Assembly: GCA_002347705.1 (NCBI GenBank)
Contig: DDWY01000030.1
Coordinates: forward strand, 1 to 40,994
Direction: 5' to 3'
Length of the DNA: 40,994 nt
Origin: Anaerolineaceae bacterium UBA2274
Lineage (GTDB): Bacteria > Chloroflexota > Anaerolineae > Anaerolineales > Anaerolineaceae
The notes below the pieces were generated by a model. It was given only the letters and a program-made list of their open reading frames with translations. It made no database searches and was not told where the DNA came from. The position numbers and the translations under genes were made by a program. Shown here piece by piece: positions 24,574 to 31,864 of this stretch; the stretch's first letter is position 1; each line of letters opens with the position of its first letter.

Positions 24574-26791
24574 GCCTGCCTTGCGCCAATCCCAGGCTGA
24601 AGTATTGCGTTATCGCTCCGGATGGATGGGCATATCGGCTGTCCCCGGTAGCGGAAAGACCTGGACTCTCTCCCAGCTGGCAGCAAAACTCTTGCTCACC
24701 GTTGAGCTTGAGCCTGAGCAGGAAATTTTGGTGGTCACTTTCGCCAACTCCGCCGTGGATAACTTCACCAACCAGATCGGTGCGCTTGTGCGCAGATTTG
24801 GGCTGCTGGAGGGATATGGCTATCGTGTGCGGACGCTTCACGGTCTGGCGGGTGATATCATCCGCGAGCGCCCCGAACTTGCCGGGCTTGGCAACGATTT
24901 TCGCATCCTTGATGAAGAAAACGCGAACGAGATTCTTGAAGAACTATCCTTCGAACAATTAAGAAATCGTGAGGAATTCTTCCGCCAGTTGTTGAAATCT
25001 GATCTTACCGACAAGAAAGCAAGCGAGATGTTGCGGGATGCAAAAAACGGCATGCCTGCCCTACTCAAGGATCTTGCCAATAGTTTCATCAGCTCAGCCA
25101 AAAACGCCGGGCAAATGCCCGCAGACCTGGCAAAGCTTCAAAAATCCCGACCGATCACGCCTCTGTTTCAGATTTGTCTTGATATTTACAAGGCCTACCA
25201 GGAACGTCTCAAGCTGCTTGGTGCTGTTGATTTCAATGATCTCATTTACCTCGCCTGGAAATGCCTTAACTCTGACCCCAACCTGGTGCGTCAGCTTGCC
25301 CACCGTTGGCCTTATATTCTCGAAGACGAAGCCCAGGACTCCAGCAAGCAACAGCAAGCTATTCTACAAATCCTGGCAGAACAAAACGGCAACTGGGTGC
25401 GCGTTGGGGATACCAACCAGGCAATTTACCAGAGCTTTACCACCGCCGATCCACAATTACTTAAGGACTTTATTGCCCGATCAGATGTGACATCCGTCGA
25501 TTTACCCGAATCCGGGCGGTCATGCCAGAAGATCATCAATCTTGCCAACCAGTTGAATGCCTGGGTTCAAACCAGCCACCCCAACGAAGCGGTGCGGGAC
25601 GCGCTGACCAAGCCCTTCATCATTCCAACCCAGCCCGGCGACCCGCAGCAAAACCCGCCCTGTGACTCCAATTCCGTCCAGTTGATGACAACTTCCTTCT
25701 CGTCGGATGAAGAGCTCAACTTCATTGTCCGCCAGGTAAAAACCTGGCTGGCAGGTCATCCCGAGGATACCGTCGCCGTGCTTGCATTGGTGAATGCTCG
25801 AATCAACAAGATTGCAGGCGCCTTAAGAGATAACAAAATTGACTATGTAGACATACTGATGAAAGTTCCGCGTGAGACCCGCGAAACAATCGGCACAGTA
25901 CTCAACCTTCTCAAACTCGTCTTTTATCCGCTCGACCAAAAGATGGCAGAAAAAGCCTTACAAGTCTTCTATCGCCATTTTCGCAGCGATGACGCGCTTT
26001 CGCAGGCACTTTCCAACGCCAGCAATTGGTTCAAAAGCATGGAGCTGCTTGAAGACTTTTTCTATCCTGTTGGGATCGATCCGCTTGAAGATCTCTCTTA
26101 CAGCAATCCCGACACAGCCAGTATGCTGGCGGATTTCCGCGCGGCGGTTCTGCGCTGGCACCAAGCCGCTTACCTTCCCTTTGACCAACTGATGCTTGTC
26201 ATCTCTCAGGACCTTCCCATGGAGCCTTTTGAACTGGCCACAGTCCACAAAGCTTCCTCTTTCATCAAGACCCAGATGGACAACCACCCCGAGTGGACTC
26301 CCCCGGAATTAATCACTGCTCTAACAGAAATAGCAAAGAATGAACGTAGTTTCTTCAGTGTCAGTGAAAACCAGGATTCCTTTAACCCGGAACTCTATAA
26401 AGGAAAAGTTGTCTTGTGTACGTGCCACAAAGCCAAGGGGCTCGAATGGGACAAGGTATTCCTGACTTCAGTGAACAATTATGATTACCCCTCTGGGGCA
26501 GAGAAAGATTCCTACATCAGTGAAAAATGGTATATCCTTGACCAGCGTAACCTGCAGGCAGAAATTTTAGCCGAGCTGGACCTGCTGACCTCAAGCAACT
26601 CTTCAGCAGTCGCCCATCCCGGAATAGGCAGACTCGATGCCCGCAATGAACTGATCCGCGACCGTCTGCGCCTGCTTTACGTGGGCATTACCCGTGCAAA
26701 ATCTTCTTTGACTATCAGTTACAACACAGGAATAAATCTCACTCCGGCAGTCGCCTACAAAGCACTTTTACAAGAGGAAGAAAATGACTGA
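24566..26791 (+). CDS. UvrD/AddA-like superfamily 1 DNA helicase without nuclease domain
   Basis: 741 residues with a full set of SF1A motifs: Q-motif-like RQSQAEVLRY, Walker A AVPGSGKTWTL (Lys31), motif II ILEDEAQDSS near residue 255, motif III VGDTNQAIYQSF, motif V CTCHKAKGLEWDKVFL near residue 620 and motif VI LLYVGITRAKSSL near 703. It is therefore a predicted active 3'-5' translocase. It ends shortly after motif VI, so the C-terminal nuclease domain of AddA/RecB is missing; that activity is supplied by the next gene. Both junctions in the operon overlap by the same octet ATGACTGA. Confidence 0.92.
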   Translation: MTEPALRQSQAEVLRYRSGWMGISAVPGSGKTWTLSQLAAKLLLTVELEPEQEILVVTFANSAVDNFTNQIGALVRRFGLLEGYGYRVRTLHGLAGDIIRERPELAGLGNDFRILDEENANEILEELSFEQLRNREEFFRQLLKSDLTDKKASEMLRDAKNGMPALLKDLANSFISSAKNAGQMPADLAKLQKSRPITPLFQICLDIYKAYQERLKLLGAVDFNDLIYLAWKCLNSDPNLVRQLAHRWPYILEDEAQDSSKQQQAILQILAEQNGNWVRVGDTNQAIYQSFTTADPQLLKDFIARSDVTSVDLPESGRSCQKIINLANQLNAWVQTSHPNEAVRDALTKPFIIPTQPGDPQQNPPCDSNSVQLMTTSFSSDEELNFIVRQVKTWLAGHPEDTVAVLALVNARINKIAGALRDNKIDYVDILMKVPRETRETIGTVLNLLKLVFYPLDQKMAEKALQVFYRHFRSDDALSQALSNASNWFKSMELLEDFFYPVGIDPLEDLSYSNPDTASMLADFRAAVLRWHQAAYLPFDQLMLVISQDLPMEPFELATVHKASSFIKTQMDNHPEWTPPELITALTEIAKNERSFFSVSENQDSFNPELYKGKVVLCTCHKAKGLEWDKVFLTSVNNYDYPSGAEKDSYISEKWYILDQRNLQAEILAELDLLTSSNSSAVAHPGIGRLDARNELIRDRLRLLYVGITRAKSSLTISYNTGINLTPAVAYKALLQEEEND

Positions 26792-27578
26792 CCTCATCCC
26801 CGTGGGTTTCGTTTTCCATCAAAGCAATCTCCAGGCTTTTCAGAATTGCCGTTTCAGCTTCCTTTTGCGTTATATCAAGAAGCTTCCCTGGCCTGCACCG
26901 CTCGCAGCCAGAAGCAGCAGCTTTGAACAGGACCTGCTTGCCGGTTCAACGCTGCACTCGTTAATTCACCAATACTTTCTTGGAATAGATCCTGAGTTGC
27001 TTGTTTCTTGCGCGCAAAACTTTCCTGATGCCAGAGTTTCTGGCTGGTTTGACAATTTCCTCGCCAGTAAGTACGCAAAAATCACAGACAATCAGTTCTC
27101 CGAGCACAGCCTCCAAATCACGCTGAATGGCAGTCTTCTCCTGGCAAAATTCGACCTGCTCAGCTTTGACAGCAACACACTTCAGATCTGTGACTGGAAA
27201 AGTTCCCAAACAATGCCAAAACGCCAATTTTTGCAAGAACGGGTCCAGACCATGGTCTACGCGTTGGTTGCGGCACGCTCGCTTCCTCAGGCACCACGAC
27301 CCATTACCATGCACTATTGGGAAGCAGGTTTCCCTGATCAGCCCATCATTTTCGAAATAGGGGATGCCCAATTACGAAAGTACGAAGAAACTATCACGGA
27401 TCTGATTACCTCTATTCGTTCCCTTAGAGTTGAACAATTTGAGCGCACGACTAATCTTAAAAAATGCGCTTATTGTGAATATCAAAATTACTGCGCCCGC
27501 AGCGGCTTGCAAGGGGATGAAGGATCTTTCCATGATTGGTTCGAGATTGGACTTTCAGAATTGCAGGGAAAAAACTGA
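26784..27578 (+). CDS. PD-(D/E)XK nuclease with predicted 4Fe-4S cluster (RecB/Cas4-like), stand-alone
   Basis: 264-residue nuclease of the RecB/AddB/Cas4 group (PDDEXK_1). Catalytic residues are visible in order: His58 in AGSTLHSLIHQYF, Asp124 in LAKFDLLSF, Asp137 and Lys139 in CDWKSS, and Gln155 in ERVQTMVYAL. Cys22 near the N-terminus plus Cys228, Cys231 and Cys237 (KCAYCEYQNYC) form the split Fe-S cluster pattern of AddB and Cas4. It is the third gene of the overlapping operon and would give the two helicase-like proteins their nuclease. No cas1, cas2 or CRISPR array is present, so a Cas4 role is unlikely. Confidence 0.92.
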   Translation: MTDLIPVGFVFHQSNLQAFQNCRFSFLLRYIKKLPWPAPLAARSSSFEQDLLAGSTLHSLIHQYFLGIDPELLVSCAQNFPDARVSGWFDNFLASKYAKITDNQFSEHSLQITLNGSLLLAKFDLLSFDSNTLQICDWKSSQTMPKRQFLQERVQTMVYALVAARSLPQAPRPITMHYWEAGFPDQPIIFEIGDAQLRKYEETITDLITSIRSLRVEQFERTTNLKKCAYCEYQNYCARSGLQGDEGSFHDWFEIGLSELQGKN

Positions 27579-27632
27579 CATAGACCAAGCCGGGTAATAA
27601 CACACCTCAATGGCTTATAATTAAATAAAAAA

Positions 27633-27706
27633 TGGGCAGAACAGGGCTCGAACCTGCGACCTCATCTGTGTAAAAGATGCGCTCTGACCAACTGAGCTAT
27701 CCGCCC
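27633..27706 (-). tRNA. tRNA-Val (TAC anticodon)
   Basis: On the minus strand: acceptor GGGCGGA paired with TCTGCCC (one G-T), D arm GCTC/GAGC, anticodon stem CATCT/AGATG with loop TTTACAC giving TAC, T arm GCAGG-TTCGAGC-CCTGT. Discriminator A; CCA not encoded. Confidence 0.96.
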
Positions 27707-27715
27707 GCGAAAGCA

Positions 27716-27722
27716 TATTATA
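27716..27722. promoter_or_regulatory. Overlapping back-to-back -10 boxes for tRNA-Val and the FAH gene
   Basis: TATAAT on the minus strand (27722-27717) lies 10 bases before the tRNA-Val 5' end. The same bases read on the plus strand give TATTAT (27716-27721), 9 bases before the ATG at 27731. No -35 is clear in either direction. Confidence 0.45.
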
Positions 27723-27730
27723 AACTAAAA

Positions 27731-28495
27731 ATGAGAATCATACGATTCAAAACACAAAATACACCCCCCCAATTTGGCTGGATCCGCGACGGCAGAGTTG
27801 GCGTGATCCAGGGAGACCCCTTTGGTGAGTTTCGCCGCTTCGAAGAAAGCTATGAACTCTCCGAGGTACAACTATTGCTGCCTTGCCTGCCATCTAAGAT
27901 CGTCGCCGTCGGCAGGAACTACCGCGCGCATGCCGCAGAGATGAATAGTGATATTCCAAGCTACCCGCTTATTTTCCTGAAACCACCCTCATCGCTAATA
28001 ACCAATGGTGAGAGCATCATTCTCCCACCTCAGAGCAAGCGCGTTGAGCATGAAGCGGAGCTGGCTATTGTGGTAGGAAAGACTTCCCGCTGGCTGACCA
28101 AAGAAAACGCCCTCGACGCGGTCTTTGGCTATACCATCGCCAACGATGTGACTGCCCGCGACCTCCAGAAAACAGACGGACAGTGGAGCCGCGCCAAAGG
28201 CTTTGACACCTTTTGCCCGGTTGGACCCTGGATTGAGACAGAGTTTGACCCGACAGATGCCCTCATAAACTGCCACGTCAACAATACTTTGCGCCAGATG
28301 AGCTCTACCCGTGAAATGATTTTCAGCGTTCAGCAGTTGATGTTATACATCAGCTCCATCATGACCCTTAATCCTGGCGACCTGATACTCACCGGCACAC
28401 CCGCTGGGGTTGGACAGCTCCAGGCAGGAGATGTGGTCAGTGTGCATATCGACGGCATTGGTACGCTCGTCAACCCGGTAGCTGCTCAAGGTTAA
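27731..28495 (+). CDS. Fumarylacetoacetate hydrolase family protein
   Basis: 254 residues of the FAH superfamily, which includes acylpyruvate hydrolases, oxaloacetate decarboxylases and catabolic hydratases/isomerases. Metal-binding acidic residues appear in VEHEAELAIVVG and ANDVTARD, and the family blocks KIVAVGRNYRAHAAE, GFDTFCPVGPW and PGDLILTGTPAGVG are present. Substrate not assignable. Start: ATG at 27731, because the longer frame runs into tRNA-Val. No ribosome binding site is seen and a -10 box lies just upstream, suggesting leaderless translation. DUF503 follows after 3 bases. Confidence 0.92.
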   Translation: MRIIRFKTQNTPPQFGWIRDGRVGVIQGDPFGEFRRFEESYELSEVQLLLPCLPSKIVAVGRNYRAHAAEMNSDIPSYPLIFLKPPSSLITNGESIILPPQSKRVEHEAELAIVVGKTSRWLTKENALDAVFGYTIANDVTARDLQKTDGQWSRAKGFDTFCPVGPWIETEFDPTDALINCHVNNTLRQMSSTREMIFSVQQLMLYISSIMTLNPGDLILTGTPAGVGQLQAGDVVSVHIDGIGTLVNPVAAQG

Positions 28496-28498
28496 ATT

Positions 28499-28783
28499 GT
28501 GCCCTGGTTCATTGCCACCTTCTCATTGTTTTTACCAGGCTGTCAGAGCCTGAAGCAAAAACGTGCCGCCCTTTCTCCTTTACTTTCCCGTCTGAAAAGG
28601 TACAATCTATCGGTTATTGAAGCTGCCCATCAAGACAGCTGGCAAACAGCTGAGCTTCAGGTCGCAAAACTCGGGCAGAACCGCGCCCAATTAGATCGCG
28701 ATCTTGCACAGGTGATTACTTTGATTGAAAGCGATTTTCGTGATATCACCCTTACGGAAGTCAAACACGAATTCTACATATAG
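28499..28783 (+). CDS. DUF503 (YlxP-like) small protein
   Basis: 94-residue protein with the DUF503 pattern: SLFLPGCQSLKQKRAALSPL, then NLSVIEAAHQDSWQTAELQVA. DUF503 proteins are often found with infB/rbfA/truB and are suspected to act in ribosome or translation processes; the function is not established. GTG start at 28499, preceded by AAGG that overlaps the end of the FAH gene. It is followed after 9 bases by the radical SAM gene. Confidence 0.88.
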   Translation: MPWFIATFSLFLPGCQSLKQKRAALSPLLSRLKRYNLSVIEAAHQDSWQTAELQVAKLGQNRAQLDRDLAQVITLIESDFRDITLTEVKHEFYI

Positions 28784-28792
28784 CAGGTCATA

Positions 28793-30655
28793 TTGCAGAC
28801 AATAAACTTGAATCAACTTGAAAAAATACTGTACCATGTCGAGAAACCAGGGCGATATGTCGGCGGTGAACACAATCAAATTCTGAAAGAATGGGACTTT
28901 GTTCGTACGCACGTCTGCCTGGTTTTCCCCGACATCTATGACATTGGGCAGCCAAACCTGGGTTTGGCGATTCTTTACGACATCCTCAACCAGCCGCCAG
29001 ACATCCTGGCTGAACGTGCCTTTGCTCCCTGGCATGACCTTGAAGCGCAGCTTCGCGAGAACAATATCCCTCTGTTCTCCCTTGAATCAAAGCATCCGCT
29101 GGCACAGTTCGATATCATCGGCTTAAGCCTTCCCTACGAGTCCCTCTACACCAATGCGTTGAACGTGCTTGACCTGGCTGGGATACCCCTGTTGGCTTCC
29201 GAACGCGGCAGCCAGCATCCTCTGATCATTGCCGGTGGTCAGGCTTGCTTCAACCCTGAGCCTATGGCAGATTTCATCGACGCCTTTGTGATTGGTGAAG
29301 GCGAAGAAGTGACTCTGGAATTTATTCGTGCTTTTGAAGCACTCAAACAATCCGGAGAAGACCGCGAGGCACTCTTCCAGGGCTTATCAACAATTCCTGG
29401 TGTCTATGTACCTTCACTTTACAATGTAAGCTACGCGCAAGACGACACTATTACAGAGGTAACGCCTTCAAACGCTTCTGTTCCAGCCTTTGTAACCAAA
29501 CGCATTGTTTCAGAGCTTCCGCCCCACCCAACCCGAATCATTGTCCCTAACATCGAAACCGTTCACGACCGTCTTTCAATCGAGATTATGCGCGGCTGCA
29601 CCCGCGGCTGTCGTTTCTGCCATGCTGGCATTGTCAGCCGCCCTGTGCGGGAAAGACCCGTTTCTGAGATCTTGCAAATCATCGAAGATGGCTTGGCTGC
29701 TACCGGTTATGAGGAAATTGGCTTGCTTTCGCTTTCCTCCTCGGATCACACCCAAATCCTTGAATTAACCAAATCAGTTTATGAGAAATTCCATGATCGC
29801 AAGGTTTCGGTCAGTTTGCCCTCCCTCCGAATCGTCTCATTTTCTGTTGCGTTGATGGACGAGCTGCGTGATATCCGCCCTGGCGGCGGTTTTACGCTTG
29901 CGCCTGAAGCAGCCTCCCCCCGCATGCAAGCGATCATTAACAAACCACTTGATGATGTGGTTTTCGAAGAAACAGTCCGCACCGTCTTTGAGCACGGCTG
30001 GCTCTCGCTTAAACTTTATTACATGATCGGTCTGCCGGGTGAAAGCATGGAAGATGTTCAGGCAATTCTGGAAGCCGGCAAACGCGTGCAGGCTATCGGC
30101 CGCCAGATCCGCGGCAACAGGGTCAGGGTTCATCTTTCTGTGGGTAATTTCATCCCGAAACCTCACACACCTTTTCAGTGGTATCCCCTCAATTCCAACG
30201 ATGAATTGCAGGCCAAGCTGGATTTGTTAAAGACTGGTCTTCACCGCAGCGGTATCAAGCTTTCCTACAACATTCCGGATAACACCTTGCTTGAAGCCTG
30301 GCTCTCCCGCGGGGATAGACGCCTTGGGCAGGTCATCCAGCGCGCGTGGCAGCTCGGAGCCAAGTTTGATGCCTGGGGTGAAAACGATAATATGCCTCTT
30401 TGGCGGCAGGCTTTCACCGACATCGGCGTGGATTCGGACTTCTACGCCTACCGAGAACGCGGTCTTGACGAGATCCTTCCCTGGGATCACATCCACACCG
30501 GTGTAACAAAAGCTTTTCTCCGCCGCGACCTTGAATGGAGCAAACTTGGCAAAACCCGCAAGGATTGTCGCGAGCAGTGCTATTCCTGCGGCATTCTTGA
30601 TGCTTTTGCTGACAAACGCCCGGTTTCTCCGCTTGTCTATTGGGGGTGCCCATGA
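28793..30655 (+). CDS. TIGR03960-type radical SAM protein with B12-binding-like N-terminus
   Basis: 620-residue radical SAM enzyme of unknown reaction. The N-terminal half (LEKILYHVEKPGRYVGGEHN, CLVFPDIYDIGQPNLG, FDIIGLSLPYE, GEGEEV) is the B12-binding-like domain of the family. The radical SAM core has the cluster motif IMRGCTRGCRFCHAG and later strands such as LPSLRIVSFSV and YYMIGLPGE. The C-terminal segment ends with CREQCYSCGI, a small Cys motif usual in this family. The start is TTG at 28793 with AGGT a few bases upstream. It overlaps the next gene by ATGA; this pair is also found as a single fused protein in other bacteria. Confidence 0.88.
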   Translation: MQTINLNQLEKILYHVEKPGRYVGGEHNQILKEWDFVRTHVCLVFPDIYDIGQPNLGLAILYDILNQPPDILAERAFAPWHDLEAQLRENNIPLFSLESKHPLAQFDIIGLSLPYESLYTNALNVLDLAGIPLLASERGSQHPLIIAGGQACFNPEPMADFIDAFVIGEGEEVTLEFIRAFEALKQSGEDREALFQGLSTIPGVYVPSLYNVSYAQDDTITEVTPSNASVPAFVTKRIVSELPPHPTRIIVPNIETVHDRLSIEIMRGCTRGCRFCHAGIVSRPVRERPVSEILQIIEDGLAATGYEEIGLLSLSSSDHTQILELTKSVYEKFHDRKVSVSLPSLRIVSFSVALMDELRDIRPGGGFTLAPEAASPRMQAIINKPLDDVVFEETVRTVFEHGWLSLKLYYMIGLPGESMEDVQAILEAGKRVQAIGRQIRGNRVRVHLSVGNFIPKPHTPFQWYPLNSNDELQAKLDLLKTGLHRSGIKLSYNIPDNTLLEAWLSRGDRRLGQVIQRAWQLGAKFDAWGENDNMPLWRQAFTDIGVDSDFYAYRERGLDEILPWDHIHTGVTKAFLRRDLEWSKLGKTRKDCREQCYSCGILDAFADKRPVSPLVYWGCP

Positions 30656-31296
30656 GCAATGAGTCAATTCGCATCCGCATGACCTACGCCAAGCTCGGAA
30701 ATCTGCGCTTTATCGGGCATCTTGACCTTCAGCGTCTCTTCGAGCGCGCTCTTCGCCGCACAAATCTCCCCCTGCGCTACACCCAGGGTTTCAGCCCGCA
30801 CATGCGGATCAACCTTGCTTCAGCCCTCCCGCTTGGATTCGTCGGTCAAGCCGAACAAATGGATTTCTGGCTGGATCAAGAGATTCCGCTGAATGAAATC
30901 AGCAGCAGATTACGCACCTCACTGCCTGCAGAGCTCTTCCTCAAAGATCTGCAAGTGATCGATAACCAACTGCCCTCGCTTCAGGCCTCTCTGCTCTCCA
31001 GTGAGTACGAAATTTTACTTCCTGCTGATATCAACCCACAAACGCTGAAAGATCAGATCGGCACGCTTCTGGCTCAAGACACTTTGCCAGTGCAGCGGCG
31101 CAAGAAAACGGTGGACCTGAAAAATCTGATTCTCGACTGGCAGCTTCTGAGCGAGTCTCAAATGACTATTCTGAGGATCTCCATGAAGTCAAGCCCGCTC
31201 GAGAATGGTCGTCCGGACGAATTTCTGGAACTTCTGGGGATTGATCCGGCGGATTGCCTGGTCACCAGAACCAAACTAATCTTTGAGGAGGAGTAG
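30652..31296 (+). CDS. TIGR03936/DUF2344 protein, partner of the radical SAM protein
   Basis: 214 residues. The family start is clear: IRMTYAKLGNLRFIGHLDLQ, LFERALRRTNLPLRYTQGFSP and MRINLASALPLGF. DUF2344 proteins are nearly always encoded next to or fused with TIGR03960 radical SAM proteins, and often near RNase G and ribosomal L21/L27 genes, which suggests an RNA or ribosome modification role; that is inference. Start ATG at 30652 overlaps the radical SAM stop. The end overlaps the GTG of the HIT gene by one base. Confidence 0.88.
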   Translation: MSNESIRIRMTYAKLGNLRFIGHLDLQRLFERALRRTNLPLRYTQGFSPHMRINLASALPLGFVGQAEQMDFWLDQEIPLNEISSRLRTSLPAELFLKDLQVIDNQLPSLQASLLSSEYEILLPADINPQTLKDQIGTLLAQDTLPVQRRKKTVDLKNLILDWQLLSESQMTILRISMKSSPLENGRPDEFLELLGIDPADCLVTRTKLIFEEE

Positions 31297-31700
31297 TGGA
31301 AGATAATTGTATTTTTTGCTCAATCGTGGCTGGTCACACGCATGCCTGGAAGGTGCTCGAAACGGACACCACGCTGGCATTCCTGGATGCCCATCCGGTT
31401 GGGGTCTATCACACGCTGATTATCCCAAAAGCCCATTATTCCGACATGTTCACAGTCCCCCGGGAGGTTCTCGCAGATACGATGGAAACTGTGCGCCAGG
31501 TTAGCCTGCTTTACAAAGAAAAACTTGGGCTTGAAAACCTGCATGTCTTTAATAACTCGGGGCGTCTCGCTTCTCAGAGCGTTTTTCACCTTCATTTCCA
31601 TATCCTGCCGCGCTATCCGGAGGACGGCAATAGTTTCCCAAGATTCACCCGCCCTGATCTCACCGACCGTTTTGAGGAGATGATTGAAGCCTTACAATGA
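31296..31700 (+). CDS. HIT family nucleotide hydrolase/transferase
   Basis: 134 residues with the histidine triad HLHFHILPR (His98, His100, His102) and N-terminal CIFCSIVAG, which includes the zinc-binding Cys pair often present in HinT-like members. HIT proteins hydrolyse nucleoside phosphoramidates or act on dinucleotide polyphosphates. GTG start, with GGAGGAG directly upstream and a one-base overlap with the previous stop (TAGTG). Confidence 0.93.
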   Translation: MEDNCIFCSIVAGHTHAWKVLETDTTLAFLDAHPVGVYHTLIIPKAHYSDMFTVPREVLADTMETVRQVSLLYKEKLGLENLHVFNNSGRLASQSVFHLHFHILPRYPEDGNSFPRFTRPDLTDRFEEMIEALQ

Positions 31701-31730
31701 AACTCACTGACCTTAGTTTTGAAGATGCGA

Positions 31731-31739
31731 TGGTATAAT
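31731..31739 (+). promoter_or_regulatory. Extended -10 promoter of tRNA-Arg
   Basis: TGGTATAAT, 10 bases before the tRNA; no recognisable -35. Identical to the box before tRNA-Thr. Confidence 0.6.
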
Positions 31740-31749
31740 GTGAAATCCT

Positions 31750-31821
31750 GTTTCCGTGGCCTAATGGATAAGGCACTGGCCTCCGAAGCCAGTCATGTGG
31801 GTTCGAGTCCCACCGGAAACA
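31750..31821 (+). tRNA. tRNA-Arg (CCG anticodon)
   Basis: Acceptor GTTTCCG paired with CGGAAAC, anticodon stem CTGGC/GCCAG with loop CTCCGAA giving CCG, and T arm GTGGG-TTCGAGT-CCCAC. Discriminator A; CCA not encoded. ligA follows after 43 bases with no promoter between, so some ligA mRNA may read through from here. Confidence 0.96.
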
Positions 31822-31864
31822 TTATTGTTTAACTCATCAGGTCCACGCACACAAGGAGCCTACT

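Noticed and set aside
26784..27578. Cas4 of a CRISPR system
   Set aside because: The nuclease resembles Cas4 in its Cys and PD-(D/E)XK motifs, but there is no cas1, cas2, effector or repeat-spacer array in the window and it is coupled to helicase genes.
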